DNA of 64,000 bases from an uncultured Acetatifactor sp. Its GTDB lineage: Bacteria > Bacillota > Clostridia > Lachnospirales > Lachnospiraceae. Position numbers and translations under genes: made by a program. Location: NCBI GenBank assembly GCA_947630715.1, contig CANRIP010000010.1, positions 1 to 64,000 of the forward strand, written 5' to 3'. Each line of letters starts with the position of its first letter. Position 1 is the stretch's first letter. Positions 53,973-63,425 of this stretch are shown piece by piece. The notes beneath the pieces were generated by a model. That model was given only the letters and a program-made list of their open reading frames with translations. It had not been told where the DNA came from and did not search any database.

Positions 53973-54242
53973 ATGGAAGGTTTAAGAAACACAACGGAAG
54001 AAGATGTGGAGGAAATGCTTAACAGGCTCTTACCCACCATGCCAAACGTATGCTCCTGTGAGACATGCCGGCTGGACATGGCAACATACGCGCTCAACCG
54101 GCTGAAACCCAATTATGTGCGCTCGGATAAGGGAGCCCTGTTTCACAAGGTGGATATCAGCGCGCCGCAGGCAAAAACCGATATCCTGGCTACTGTGGTG
54201 AACGCCATCAGCATCATCAGCGCCCACCCCAACCACGACTGA
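53973..54242 (+). CDS. ComFB-family late competence protein
   Basis: 89 residues. NTTEEDVEEMLNRLLP and the cysteine motif NVCSCETCRLDMATYALNRL (C-x-C-x2-C zinc-like) followed by LKPNYVRSDKGALF are typical of the ComFB family. The original ComFB of Bacillus is of unknown function, though a role in c-di-AMP or motility control has been suggested for related proteins. GGAGG lies upstream. It is alone on the plus strand, with a good terminator. Confidence 0.85.
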   Translation: MEGLRNTTEEDVEEMLNRLLPTMPNVCSCETCRLDMATYALNRLKPNYVRSDKGALFHKVDISAPQAKTDILATVVNAISIISAHPNHD

Positions 54243-54256
54243 CCCGATCAGTGCTT

Positions 54257-54284
54257 AGCTGCCCTTCAGGGCAGCTATTTTTTA
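54257..54284 (+). terminator. Terminator of the comFB-like gene
   Basis: AGCTGCCC-TTCA-GGGCAGCT followed by ATTTTTTATT, an 8-bp perfect stem, 15 bp after the stop. Confidence 0.85.
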
Positions 54285-54962
54285 TTCCATTTCCATTTCT
54301 ATATCGTCAAACACCACGGGAAGCCGTTCCTTCAGGATCTGTAACAGCGGTACGGCCACCTCTCTCATCTGGGGATGGGCCGTCTTTTCCGTCCTCAGCT
54401 TGAAGAAATTCCTCCATTCCCGGTAATTGGCGGTGACGGTCAGCTCCGTCTTTGTGCTGTTAGGCAGCACGGAACGGGCGATCTGAGGCGTAGCGCCCAG
54501 TTCCAGCATTTTCATGTAATGCCTCTCCGCGTCCTCCATGGCCTCCTTCCAAACCGTCAACACGGCGGCAATGGTTTCCCCGTCCATCTCCTTCATTTTG
54601 TTGTCCAGCCGGATTCCGTTGGACAGGTCGATCACGTTGATTTCGCCGCCGAATTTGTCCAGTGAATAATTTACATATCGGGTGCTTTCCTGCGCAAAGG
54701 AAGCGATCCTGTGACGGACTATCTCATGGGAGACTCCCCTGTCCACCGTAAATTTCACAGAAAGGCTGGAATGCTCCAGCATGGCCTCATGTCCCCGGTC
54801 GATCAGCATTTTCACAAATTTTTTGGCGCTTTCCCCGTCCGGCGTGATTCTGCCTTCACTTTTATAACAGACCCGTCCGATCCGTTCGATAAACTGTAGC
54901 TCCTGCAGCCCTCCCTGGGAGATGGGCGTTAAAATTTCAAAACTTGCCTGCATGGTTTTCAT
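54282..54962 (-). CDS. thyX: Flavin-dependent thymidylate synthase
   Basis: 226 residues. The ThyX motif RHRIASFAQESTR (RHR-x7-S-x-R form) is intact at about 93-105, and HEAMLEHSSLSVKFTVDRGVSHEI and NYREWRNFFKLRTEKTAHPQM follow. It makes dTMP from dUMP with FADH2 and methylene-tetrahydrofolate, which links it to the folate enzyme two genes upstream. It is preceded by an unusual A-free leader and lies downstream of proA on the same strand. Confidence 0.97.
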   Translation of the reverse strand: MKTMQASFEILTPISQGGLQELQFIERIGRVCYKSEGRITPDGESAKKFVKMLIDRGHEAMLEHSSLSVKFTVDRGVSHEIVRHRIASFAQESTRYVNYSLDKFGGEINVIDLSNGIRLDNKMKEMDGETIAAVLTVWKEAMEDAERHYMKMLELGATPQIARSVLPNSTKTELTVTANYREWRNFFKLRTEKTAHPQMREVAVPLLQILKERLPVVFDDIEMEME

Positions 54963-54992
54963 CTATGGTTCCTTCCTTTCTTCGTGGTACGA

Positions 54993-55138
54993 TTTCGTTC
55001 CCTGTCTTTGTTCTTTGTGTTTTCTGTGTTCGTTCTTTTTGTTCTGTGTTCTCTGTGTTCTCTGTTTTCTGTGTTTTCTTTGTTTTCGTTCTCTGTCTTC
55101 GTTCTTTGTGTTCCCTGTTTTCGTTCCCTGTCTTTGGG
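54993..55138 (-). repeat. 146-nt A-free tract upstream of thyX
   Basis: The plus strand has no A between these positions. It is built from repeating TTCTGTGTT and TTCGTTCTTT-like pieces. On the minus (transcribed) strand it lacks T, so the RNA would contain no U and be rich in purines plus C (units like GAACACAGA and GAACGAAAAC). Confidence 0.85.
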
Positions 55139-55167
55139 ATCCGGCCTGACGTCTCTGGGGCCGCCTT

Positions 55168-56415
55168 TTACCCCCGCACCTGTCCGTTTCCAAAGATCTT
55201 ATACTTATAAGAAGTCAGTTCTCTCAGCCCCATGGGGCCTCTGGCATGCAGTTTCTGGGTACTGATGCCGATCTCCGCGCCGAATCCAAATTCAAACCCA
55301 TCCGTAAACCGGGTGGATGCGTTCCAATAGACGCAGGAAGCGTCCACCAGATTTAAGAATTTTTCCGCCGCCTCCCGGTTTTCTGTGACGATACAGTCGG
55401 AGTGCTTTGTATTGTATCTGTTAATATGTGCGATGGCCTCGTCCAGAGAATCCACCGTCCGGATGGAAAGAATGTAATCCAGATACTCCTTGCCGTAATC
55501 CTCCGGCGTGGCGGGCGTACAATCCTTCAATGTCTGCCGGACTCTCTCATCCCCCCTCAGTTCCACCTGCTTTTCGGCAAGGGCCTCCTTTAATGCGGGA
55601 AGAAAGGCTTCTTTTACGGCGCTGTGTACCACAAGGGACTCACAGGCGTTACACACACCGATCCGCTGGGTTTTGGCGTTGTATACGATCTGAACGGCCA
55701 TATCCAGGTCGGCGTCCCGATCCACATATACATGGCAGTTGCCGGTTCCCGTCTCAATCACGGGAATGGTGCTGTTTTCCATCACATGCCGGATCAGCCC
55801 CGCGCTGCCCCTTGGAATCAGCACGTCGATCCACTCGTTGAGTTTCATGAAGGCCGATGTCACCGCCCGGTTTGTATCCTCAATCAACTGCACCACATCC
55901 TCCGGGATGCCGGATTGTTGCAGGGCCTCCCTCAATACCTTTACAATGGCGGCGTTGGAGTGCAGCGCATCGCTGCCCCCTTTTAAGATCACGGCGTTTC
56001 CCGTCTTAAAGCACAGGCCGAAGGCGTCCGCCGTCACGTTGGGCCGCGCTTCATAAATGATGCCGATCACTCCCAGGGGAACCCGGACTTTCCGGATTTT
56101 CAACCCGTTGGGCCGTTCCCATTCCTCCATACACTCGCCCACGCAGTCCGGCAGAGCCGCAATCTGCCGCAGCCCCTCCGCCATAGCCTCAATCCGCGGC
56201 CCGTCCAGCTTGAGCCTGTCCAACATTCCCGGACTCATGCCGTTTTGTTCGGCGGTATCCATATCGGTTTCGTTGGCGCGCAGAATTTCCTCCTGCCGAT
56301 CCACAAGAAACCCAGCCGCGGTCATCAGCGCCCTGTTTTTTTCCTCCGTGGTAAGCTCCTGAAGGGTCAGCTTGACAGCCGCCGCTCTCTCTCCCATCGC
56401 TTTCAGATCCGTCAT
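55168..56415 (-). CDS. proA: Glutamate-5-semialdehyde dehydrogenase
   Basis: 415 residues. Reduces gamma-glutamyl phosphate to glutamate semialdehyde in proline synthesis. KVRVPLGVIGIIYEARPNVTADA is typical, followed by AVILKGGSDALHSNAAIV. The catalytic cysteine is in AKTQRIGVCNACESLVVH near 250. The start may be one codon earlier. It is in an operon with fthC and proB on one side and thyX on the other. Confidence 0.97.
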   Translation of the reverse strand: MTDLKAMGERAAAVKLTLQELTTEEKNRALMTAAGFLVDRQEEILRANETDMDTAEQNGMSPGMLDRLKLDGPRIEAMAEGLRQIAALPDCVGECMEEWERPNGLKIRKVRVPLGVIGIIYEARPNVTADAFGLCFKTGNAVILKGGSDALHSNAAIVKVLREALQQSGIPEDVVQLIEDTNRAVTSAFMKLNEWIDVLIPRGSAGLIRHVMENSTIPVIETGTGNCHVYVDRDADLDMAVQIVYNAKTQRIGVCNACESLVVHSAVKEAFLPALKEALAEKQVELRGDERVRQTLKDCTPATPEDYGKEYLDYILSIRTVDSLDEAIAHINRYNTKHSDCIVTENREAAEKFLNLVDASCVYWNASTRFTDGFEFGFGAEIGISTQKLHARGPMGLRELTSYKYKIFGNGQVRG

Positions 56416-56445
56416 CATCCCTCTGCTCCTTTCCTCCCCCTGCCG

Positions 56446-57024
56446 TCAAAACAGCAAAACCTGATAAGGCCGGATATCTCCCTGCCCCGCGGGAATGCTG
56501 TCCACCATCTGGCATTGAAATCCCACCGCGGCCGAACGAACCCAAAGCCCTTCCTTATCCGCCAAAAACCTATCGTAAAACCCCATGCCGTAGCCCAGCC
56601 TGTTCCGGTCAGGGTCGAAAGCGACGCCGGGCATCAAGAGAAAAGCCCTTTCCGTCTCCCACGGACGATAAACGTATTCCTCCGTAAATCCCGAGGGCTC
56701 CGGAATTTTCCGGTATCCCGGCGTAAGTTCGGACAACGATGTCAGCCTGTAAAATTTCATTTCCCTGTTTTGTGACGCATCCGTCACTTTCGGGACATAC
56801 ACCTGTTTCTTCTGTCTGATTGCTTCCTCTATCAGCTCCCTGGTATCGATTTCGCTGCCGAAACTCACAAAACAAAGGAATTGTTGGGATCGGTAAAACC
56901 ACTGATGTCCAAGGATCCTTTCCGTCATAAGCACCGAGCCTTTTCTGCGCTCCTCCCCACTTAAAGCGTCTCTCGCCTCAAGGGCACGTTTTCGTAAAAT
57001 CCGCCGTAATTCGCTGTTATCCAT
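56446..57024 (-). CDS. 5-formyltetrahydrofolate cyclo-ligase
   Basis: 192 residues of the MTHFS/YgfA family, which converts 5-formyl-THF to methenyl-THF using ATP. The R-K/R-rich N-terminus (RRILRKRALEARDALS) is typical, and MPGVAFDPDRNRLGYGMGFYDRFL is the substrate and nucleotide motif. The start at 57024 is set by GGGGGAAC. Between proB and proA in one operon; a folate enzyme in a proline operon with thyX downstream. Confidence 0.92.
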   Translation of the reverse strand: MDNSELRRILRKRALEARDALSGEERRKGSVLMTERILGHQWFYRSQQFLCFVSFGSEIDTRELIEEAIRQKKQVYVPKVTDASQNREMKFYRLTSLSELTPGYRKIPEPSGFTEEYVYRPWETERAFLLMPGVAFDPDRNRLGYGMGFYDRFLADKEGLWVRSAAVGFQCQMVDSIPAGQGDIRPYQVLLF

Positions 57025-57085
57025 TTCCCGTTCCCCCGATTTCTCCAACGTTTCGGAGCCACCTGCCGACCCGACCCCCGCCGGA

Positions 57086-57946
57086 TCAGTTTCTGTGGAG
57101 ATTCCCCACAAACCCGGGAAGATCGAACCCTTCGTCCCTGTGTGCCAGGAACAGGGTTCCCTCCTGCCTGCCGTCCAGAATCCTGTGCAGCACCCCGATA
57201 TCCCTGCTGTTGGCTATGACCATATCCACATTGGATTTCGTGGCGATTTTCGCGGCGATCAGCTTGGTATTCATACCGCCGGTTCCCACGCTGCTTCCCG
57301 TGCTGTCCTTCCCCATGTTCATCAGCTCGTCCGTCAGCTCGTCCACCTGAGGGATAAATTCCGCATGGGGATTGGTTCGGGGATCATCGGTGTAAAGGCC
57401 GTCGATGTCCGACAACAAAATCAGAAGATCTGCCTCCGCCAGCGCGGCCACCACCGCGGAGAGCGTATCGTTGTCGCCGAATTCGATCTCATAGGTGGCA
57501 ATGGTATCGTTCTCGTTGACAATGGGAATCACGCCCATCTGCAAAAGCTCCGAAAAGGTATTGTGCGCGTTATACCGGTTTAAGTTGTCCACAATGGTAT
57601 TTTTGGTCATCAAAATCTGCGCCGCCACCTGATTGTACTCCGAAAAAAGGCGCTGGTAAATCATCATCAGCCTGGCCTGGCCCACCGCCGAACACGCCTG
57701 TTTCACCGCGAGTGACTCCGCCTGGCTGTCCAGACGGATCTCCCTCCTGTTGACGGCGTTCTTGCCGGCCGCGATGGCGCCTGAGGTCACAAGGATTACT
57801 TCCTTGCCCTGGTTGCGGATGTCGCTCAGCTCCCGAACCAGTTTTTCCATCCGGATATAGTCCATGTCCCCCGTCTCCCTGTGGGTCAGGGAGGAAGACC
57901 CGATCTTGACCACAATCCTCTTTTTGTCCCTGAGAAATTCTCTCAT
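57086..57946 (-). CDS. proB: Glutamate 5-kinase (without PUA domain)
   Basis: 286 residues. RIVVKIGSSSLTHRETGDMDY begins the amino acid kinase domain, with ILVTSGAIAAGKNAV and LLSDIDGLYTDDPRTNPHA as ATP and substrate segments, and GTGGMNTKLIAAKIAT near 210. The C-terminal PUA domain of the E. coli enzyme is absent, as in many Firmicutes. Start at 57946 with GAGGCGG. First gene of the operon with a promoter at 58005-58033. Confidence 0.95.
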   Translation of the reverse strand: MREFLRDKKRIVVKIGSSSLTHRETGDMDYIRMEKLVRELSDIRNQGKEVILVTSGAIAAGKNAVNRREIRLDSQAESLAVKQACSAVGQARLMMIYQRLFSEYNQVAAQILMTKNTIVDNLNRYNAHNTFSELLQMGVIPIVNENDTIATYEIEFGDNDTLSAVVAALAEADLLILLSDIDGLYTDDPRTNPHAEFIPQVDELTDELMNMGKDSTGSSVGTGGMNTKLIAAKIATKSNVDMVIANSRDIGVLHRILDGRQEGTLFLAHRDEGFDLPGFVGNLHRN

Positions 57947-58004
57947 TTTGTACCGCCTCACCTTCTCAACCGTATCCGCCGTTTCCAAAAAATGTTCCTC
58001 TCCC

Positions 58005-58033
58005 ATTTTATAGAAATTTTGTTCTCCCGTCAA
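58005..58033 (-). promoter_or_regulatory. Promoter of proB-fthC-proA
   Basis: TTGACG (58028-58033), 17 bp, TAAAAT (58005-58010) on the minus strand. Confidence 0.6.
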
Positions 58034-58072
58034 CGAAAAATAGGATCCGATCTAAGCGCGTGAGATATACCA

Positions 58073-59734
58073 TCAGGCAAACGGCGCAAATTCTGCGGCG
58101 ATGGCCTCCGCAACCCTTAACCCGTCCATTGCTGCGGAAGTAATCCCCCCGGCGTATCCGGCCCCTTCCCCGCAGGGATACAACCCTCTGACGGCGGACT
58201 GCATACTCTCATCCCGGCTGATTCTCACAGGAGAAGAAGTCCTGCTCTCCACGCCGGAAACCAGGGCGTCCGGCCTGTCAAAGCCCGGGATCTGTCTGCC
58301 GAAAGCCGTCATTCCCTCCACAAATGCCCGGTTGCAGGCTTTGGGCAGAATCCGGCTCACGTCCGCCCAGGCGTAATCCCCCTTGCATTGGGGCATCCAC
58401 GTATCCTCCGAATCGTGGCCGGACTCCGGCGGCGTCCCTTCCTCCCGGTTTGGTATTTCCAAGGCGGCGGTTTCTCCGCTCCCGTCCTTTACCACCCTTT
58501 CGCGGAATTCCCCGTATCTTTGCACAGGGATTTTTCCCGCCCCCAGTTCGTACGCTTTTTCCTCCAGCCGTCTCTGGAATTCCACCCCCGCTAGGGGATG
58601 GGAGTTTCCGAAATCCTCCGGCGTTACGGACACAATGATGGCGCTGTTTGCGTTTCTGCCTTTGCGCCCGCTGTAACTCATGCCGTTTACCGCCGTTCTT
58701 CCCTCCTCGGAGGAGGCGTTGACCACATAGCCGCCGGGACACATGCAGAAGGAATACACTCCCCTGCCATTGGAGGCCCTCGCGGTCAATTTGTAAGACG
58801 CGGCTCCCCAGATCCCGGGATCCGCCATCCCGTACCGGCTTTCATTGATCATGCTCTGAGAATGCTCCACCCTCAGGCCCACAGCGAATGCCTTCGCCTC
58901 CATGGGGACATGGTTTTCATACAGCATGGCAAAGGTGTCCCTGGCGCTGTGCCCGCAGGCCAGCACCAGATGTCCGCAGGGAATCCGTTCGTCCCCGTTT
59001 ACCGAAACGCCGGCCACACGCCCATCCAGAATCTGAACCCCCGTTACGCAGGCTTGAAATCTTACCGTTCCTCCCAGTCTCACAATCTCACGGCGCATTT
59101 TTTCCACCACCCCGCAGAGAACGTCCGTACCGATATGGGGCTTTGCCTCATATCGGATGCTCTCCTGAGCGCCGAACCGCACCAGGGTATTCAAAACCTC
59201 GCCGTTTCGGCCGTCTTTGTCTTTCACCAGGGTGTTGAGCTTGCCATCGGAAAAAGCCCCCGCGCCTCCCTCCCCAAACTGAACGTTGGAATTGGGATCC
59301 AAAAGCCCCGTCTCCCAGAAACGCTCCACATCCCTTTTCCGCTCCTCCACGCATTTCCCCCGCTCCAGCAGGATGGGCCTGTACCCCCAAAGCGCAAGAT
59401 AATACCCGCAGAACAGTCCGGCGGGCCCCATTCCCACGATAACAGGCGGATCCGGCAGCGTTTTCCTGCCAAGCTGGGGAAACCGATATTCCGTGGGATA
59501 GGCCCGTTCCACCAGATTTTCCCTGCCGGAAAACCTTTGCAGGACCTTATCCTCCCTCTCCAGGGACACATCCAGGGTGTAGGTGTAACATAGCTGCGGC
59601 TTTTTTCTGGCATCGACCGCACGGCGCACGATGGCCACCTCATGGATTGTTTCCACAGGAACCCGCAGCGTCCGGGCGGCGCGCTCCTTCAGGCTGTCCT
59701 TCGCACCCGCCCTGACCTGATATAACCGTAACAT
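58073..59734 (-). CDS. NAD(P)/FAD-dependent oxidoreductase (COG2509 type)
   Basis: 553 residues with a Rossmann FAD site PPVIVGMGPAGLFCGYYLAL at about 96-115, preceded by an N-terminal 90-residue domain. Further features are NVQFGEGGAGAFSDGKL, HLVLACGHSARDTFAML, and a C-terminal GLYPCGEGAGYAGGITSAAMDGL. These proteins are often annotated as flavin dehydrogenases with unknown substrate and are common in anaerobes. It is directly downstream of another flavoprotein gene, probably in one operon. Confidence 0.85.
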   Translation of the reverse strand: MLRLYQVRAGAKDSLKERAARTLRVPVETIHEVAIVRRAVDARKKPQLCYTYTLDVSLEREDKVLQRFSGRENLVERAYPTEYRFPQLGRKTLPDPPVIVGMGPAGLFCGYYLALWGYRPILLERGKCVEERKRDVERFWETGLLDPNSNVQFGEGGAGAFSDGKLNTLVKDKDGRNGEVLNTLVRFGAQESIRYEAKPHIGTDVLCGVVEKMRREIVRLGGTVRFQACVTGVQILDGRVAGVSVNGDERIPCGHLVLACGHSARDTFAMLYENHVPMEAKAFAVGLRVEHSQSMINESRYGMADPGIWGAASYKLTARASNGRGVYSFCMCPGGYVVNASSEEGRTAVNGMSYSGRKGRNANSAIIVSVTPEDFGNSHPLAGVEFQRRLEEKAYELGAGKIPVQRYGEFRERVVKDGSGETAALEIPNREEGTPPESGHDSEDTWMPQCKGDYAWADVSRILPKACNRAFVEGMTAFGRQIPGFDRPDALVSGVESRTSSPVRISRDESMQSAVRGLYPCGEGAGYAGGITSAAMDGLRVAEAIAAEFAPFA

Positions 59735-59740
59735 GATGAT

Positions 59741-60973
59741 TCACCTCTCTTTGGCTGCCGCAGCGCCCGCCAAAGATCCGCTGCACCACGCCCAATGCAG
59801 ATTATAGCCGCCGCATCTGCCGTCCACGTCCAGGATTTCTCCCGCAAAATATAAACCCGGGGCAAACACCGACTCCAGATCGTCCGTAACCTCCGATAAA
59901 GGGATCCCGCCTGCGCAGGCCTGGGCCTGCTCGAAGGAATTGCTGCCGTTTACGGACAGCCGCCATCGCCTGCAAAGTTCGTAAACCCGCTCCACCTTTG
60001 CCGGATCCGCCTGATCCATCCTTTCTCCTGGCTTTAACCCCGCAGTACGGATCAGATACAGCATCAGCTTTTTGTGCAGCAACCCGGTAAAAAATTCCTC
60101 CACCGTACGCCCTTCCTGCAATAACAGCTCCCGCAAAGCGCACATCCGCCGGAAGGAGGCATCATCATAGTCCGGCAGGAAATCGATGACGGCCTCCGTT
60201 TTCTTTTTGTCCTGTAATATGTAATTCACCTGGCGGCTCAGTTGAAAGACAGGGATTCCGGACAGTCCGTAGTCCACCAACTGCAGCTCGCCCCTCTCGG
60301 ACGCCACCCGTTCTCCCTGGCAGAAAAGATCGATTCTGGCGTCCGCCCTCACCCCCGCCACGCTCTTAAGATCCTCCGCGCAGGTAAGCTGCACCAGCGC
60401 CGGCACCGTGGGGATCAAGCTGTGTCCCAGCTTTTGGGCCAGAGCATATCCGTTTCCGTCGGAGCCTGTCCGGGGAGCGGCCCGGCCCCCGCAGCAGAGA
60501 ATGACCCGGTCAAACTCATACGCCGTGGTTCCGTCACTGACCCGAAATATTCCCGTTTTCCCGTCCCGTTTCAATCTGCTGACCCGGTAATCCTCCACAA
60601 TCTGAACCTGTAAATAATACAGCTCATAACGCAGGGCGTCCAGCACCACAGCCGCCTGTTCACAGGCGGGATAGAGAAGATCGCCCCGGGTTTTGAGCAA
60701 CACGCCCAGACCGTTAAAAAAACGGATCCCATCCTCCGTTCCGAACCGGTTCAAAAACCCTTCCAGCCGTTTGGGATTCCGGGAATAATACTCCCTTACA
60801 TTCAGATTGACATTTCCCAGATTACATTTTCCGTTGCCTGTGGAAAGCAGCTTTTTTCCGATTCTGGAATTCCTCTCCAGCAGGGTAACGGACGCCCCCT
60901 GCCTGGCGGCCAGAATCGCCGCCGTCATGCCTGAGGCGCCGCCTCCGATGACTCCCACTCTGATATCAGACAT
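59741..60973 (-). CDS. HI0933/BaiN-like flavoprotein
   Basis: 410 residues. IRVGVIGGGASGMTAAILAAR (FAD site) is followed by LERNSRIGKKLLSTGNGKCNLGNVN, typical of the HI0933/BaiN family, and DRVILCCGGRAAPRTGSDGNGYALAQKLGH. The C-terminus FAGEILDVDGRCGGYNLHWAWCSG is conserved. Family members reduce flavins or steroid-like substrates; actual role unknown. It ends 6 bp before the next oxidoreductase, so the two are coupled. Confidence 0.88.
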   Translation of the reverse strand: MSDIRVGVIGGGASGMTAAILAARQGASVTLLERNSRIGKKLLSTGNGKCNLGNVNLNVREYYSRNPKRLEGFLNRFGTEDGIRFFNGLGVLLKTRGDLLYPACEQAAVVLDALRYELYYLQVQIVEDYRVSRLKRDGKTGIFRVSDGTTAYEFDRVILCCGGRAAPRTGSDGNGYALAQKLGHSLIPTVPALVQLTCAEDLKSVAGVRADARIDLFCQGERVASERGELQLVDYGLSGIPVFQLSRQVNYILQDKKKTEAVIDFLPDYDDASFRRMCALRELLLQEGRTVEEFFTGLLHKKLMLYLIRTAGLKPGERMDQADPAKVERVYELCRRWRLSVNGSNSFEQAQACAGGIPLSEVTDDLESVFAPGLYFAGEILDVDGRCGGYNLHWAWCSGSLAGAAAAKER

Positions 60974-60999
60974 ACAGGTTTTCTCCCTTTTTGCGGCAT

Positions 61000-61746
61000 T
61001 TAAGAGGAATACGTCTCCAGAAAATCGTACAATTCTTCCTCATTCTCCACCCACATCATCCGCATAATCTGCTGCTGCACCGAAACGGGCAGGGAATCCA
61101 AGGCAATCTCCGTCTCAATATAAACCGTCTTCCTGTCCTCCAAAAATACCGTCACATAATTATCATACGCCGCCAGATAAAAGCTTTCCGTCGGCTGAAC
61201 ATATCGGTAATTCATCCTGACTACCACCCGGGCCCTGGCAAACGAGAGAACCTCCAGTCCCACAAACCCCCGCTCCAGCTCCTTCAAAGGCGGCGCGGCG
61301 GCATAGGTGTCCATCGCCGCCAGGAACTGCTCCCTGTTCATGCCAACGTACTTGTCCGGAAGCTCCCAGACAGTCTCCACCACCGTGTGATGCAGCACAT
61401 CCGTTTCCTCCAGCACATATTCCGTTCCCACAAAAAGAGTTTCCGATCCGGAGTTCACTGTCCTGACAGGTTCCGAATCCTTTAGCTGGGAGCCGGCGTT
61501 TATGCCGTCCTCTGCGCCCTGCCCGTTTCTGTCCGCCCCGGTTGGATCCCCACGGGTCGAATCCGTCTCCGCGTCCCCGTTTCGTTCCCCGTTCCCCTCG
61601 TTTGGCGTCCCCTGCTCCAAACTTGCGTAGAACTCCCTGTCCGCCCGGTTTCTCTCCTGCGCTGCCGCGTTCCCCACATAAAACCCGATGGCCAGCATGA
61701 CAAGGGGATATATGAAAAATAAGCCGATACCTTTTACAAATCTCAT
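61000..61746 (-). CDS. Exported or membrane-anchored protein of unknown function
   Basis: 248 residues. An N-terminal hydrophobic segment (about 7-24) may serve as a signal anchor. A hydrophilic linker rich in Gly/Asn/Glu follows (about 35-85), then a folded domain with MNREQFLAAMDTYAAAPP and a final part, DRKTVYIETEIALDSLPVSVQQQIMRMMWVENEEELYDFLETYSS, shown here by its key residues V-E-N-E-E-E-L. It recalls the C-terminal domain of BofC-like sporulation regulators, but this is weak. The gene is flanked by a flippase-like gene and flavoprotein genes. Confidence 0.5.
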   Translation of the reverse strand: MRFVKGIGLFFIYPLVMLAIGFYVGNAAAQERNRADREFYASLEQGTPNEGNGERNGDAETDSTRGDPTGADRNGQGAEDGINAGSQLKDSEPVRTVNSGSETLFVGTEYVLEETDVLHHTVVETVWELPDKYVGMNREQFLAAMDTYAAAPPLKELERGFVGLEVLSFARARVVVRMNYRYVQPTESFYLAAYDNYVTVFLEDRKTVYIETEIALDSLPVSVQQQIMRMMWVENEEELYDFLETYSS

Positions 61747-61809
61747 ACTGTTCTCCTGATCTTTGCAATCAGTATCAGCAAATTATGGATGTTTTATTCA
61801 GTCCGGCGT

Positions 61810-63411
61810 CTAAAATACCCGGAGCATCTGTCCCAAAGCCCGGATCAGTCTGCCTCCCGGAACCATTTCCAGCTCCTGCTCCCGAAAATTATGCAAAAGC
61901 AGCAGCGCGGACAGATACAGCGACACGCTGACCACAAGCGCCGCCAGCAAAGTCACAAGATTCCCCAGATGAGGCGTCAGCGCCTTTCCGATCAGCATGC
62001 AGATCAGAGACGCCACAGCGCCTGTCACAGCGGGCAGCAGGAGAATCTGCAGCCAGTCCGGACGCGCCCGGAGCTGCCTGTACGATATGGCGCCCAGCAG
62101 AATACACAAAACGCCCATTCCCAGAATGCCCGCGTATACCAGGGAAAGAATTCCCGCTTTCCCACTGTTTAACAGCACCGTGCAGGAAATCACATACACC
62201 ACGTCCGCCGCGCCTGCCGCCGCCAGCACCACGGTTTTCCCTCCCGTTATCGAAAGAAAACGCGCAAAAAACAGCGACAGGGTAAGCAGCAGAACTCCAA
62301 AGCCCCCTCCCCGGAGCATTTTTTCCGCCACATCTGCCTTTTCCTCACAGAAGGCGCCAGCCAGTTGAGGGGCCATCACCGTCAGGAAAGCCGATGCGTA
62401 AATCCCGTATACGCCGCCGAAATGTACGCCGCTTTGAAACGCGGTCTTGGCAAAACGGTGTTCCTCCCTGCGCAGAAAATACGCGGTTCTTCCGTAAACC
62501 GGGATCAGGCAAATCAAAATGCCCACCGTGCAGATCCCGACCAGTACCCAGTATACGGCTCCGTACACGCCGTAGTCCACAGTCGCTTCCTCCCCCAGAC
62601 CGCTTTTTTGCAGAAACACAAATCCCAACGGAATCGGCAGAAAGAGCAGGAGTCTTATCAGCCACTGCACACCCCGTCCCAGCCAGAGTGCTCGGACGCT
62701 GTCAACAAAGGAGTCCTCCATGCGGGCGCCCTCCGAAACCGTCCTGCCCCCGCGGCGTCTGCTAACCCGGTATAGCAAAATCACAAAAAGCAGGACAAAA
62801 AGCTCCGACACGCTGACCGCGATTCCCATTCCCACGCCGCCGTACATGGACGTCATGTTCCCATCGGCCAGCAGACGGCTGACCTTTTCCCCGTACGCCG
62901 AAAGCATCCTCCCAAACAGCAGCCCAAATCCAAAGATCAGGATCATACGGAAGATCCCCGACATCGCGGTGGGATACTCCGCTCCCTCCCCCTGAAACAT
63001 GCCCAAAAACACCTCCGTGACCGCTCTGAAAAAAATCACCGGGGATAAGGCCATCAGGATAAAGGTGCAGTACCGGAGTCGGAAAACCGTCTCGGCGATC
63101 CGTCCGGCCGTCAGCAAAAGGAATAACGTGCCCGCGGCGCCGAAAACCATCTGAAAAATCATGGCATTCCGCCGCAGCCGTTCCGCGTTTCTGTACTGGC
63201 TGCGGGATGTTCTGACACGGAGCAGACGTCCCAGAGCATCCGCCGTCCCGCCGCCAACGATCAGCCACAGGCCGGTCAAAACCTCTGCGGCGGCGGCGAT
63301 ATAAGCTGCGCCGTTGAACCCTGTTATACGCCCTGCCGCCGCCAGGGCGAACAGGGTCAAAATCATGGAGACAGCCTGAAACTGCCTTCTCCTTATTTCC
63401 GCTTGATTCAT
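61810..63411 (-). CDS. MOP-superfamily flippase-like membrane protein
   Basis: 533 residues with about 12-14 hydrophobic helices, the shape of the polysaccharide/lipid flippase branch of the MOP superfamily (MurJ, SpoVB, Wzx). IFQMVFGAAGTLFLLLTAGR and ALSPVIFFRAVTEVFLGMFQG match the conserved first half. The start at 63411 (MNQAEIRRRQ) has GAGGGAC upstream. It may translocate a lipid-linked sugar. In sporulating Firmicutes several such genes exist. Its nearest upstream gene is ybeY, with a 14-bp gap. Confidence 0.75.
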   Translation of the reverse strand: MNQAEIRRRQFQAVSMILTLFALAAAGRITGFNGAAYIAAAAEVLTGLWLIVGGGTADALGRLLRVRTSRSQYRNAERLRRNAMIFQMVFGAAGTLFLLLTAGRIAETVFRLRYCTFILMALSPVIFFRAVTEVFLGMFQGEGAEYPTAMSGIFRMILIFGFGLLFGRMLSAYGEKVSRLLADGNMTSMYGGVGMGIAVSVSELFVLLFVILLYRVSRRRGGRTVSEGARMEDSFVDSVRALWLGRGVQWLIRLLLFLPIPLGFVFLQKSGLGEEATVDYGVYGAVYWVLVGICTVGILICLIPVYGRTAYFLRREEHRFAKTAFQSGVHFGGVYGIYASAFLTVMAPQLAGAFCEEKADVAEKMLRGGGFGVLLLTLSLFFARFLSITGGKTVVLAAAGAADVVYVISCTVLLNSGKAGILSLVYAGILGMGVLCILLGAISYRQLRARPDWLQILLLPAVTGAVASLICMLIGKALTPHLGNLVTLLAALVVSVSLYLSALLLLHNFREQELEMVPGGRLIRALGQMLRVF

Positions 63412-63425
63412 CCAATGTCCCTCGA

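Noticed and set aside
54944..55265. Plus-strand frames of FVLCVFCV type upstream of thyX
   Set aside because: They result from the A-free tract; no start signal and a repetitive composition.
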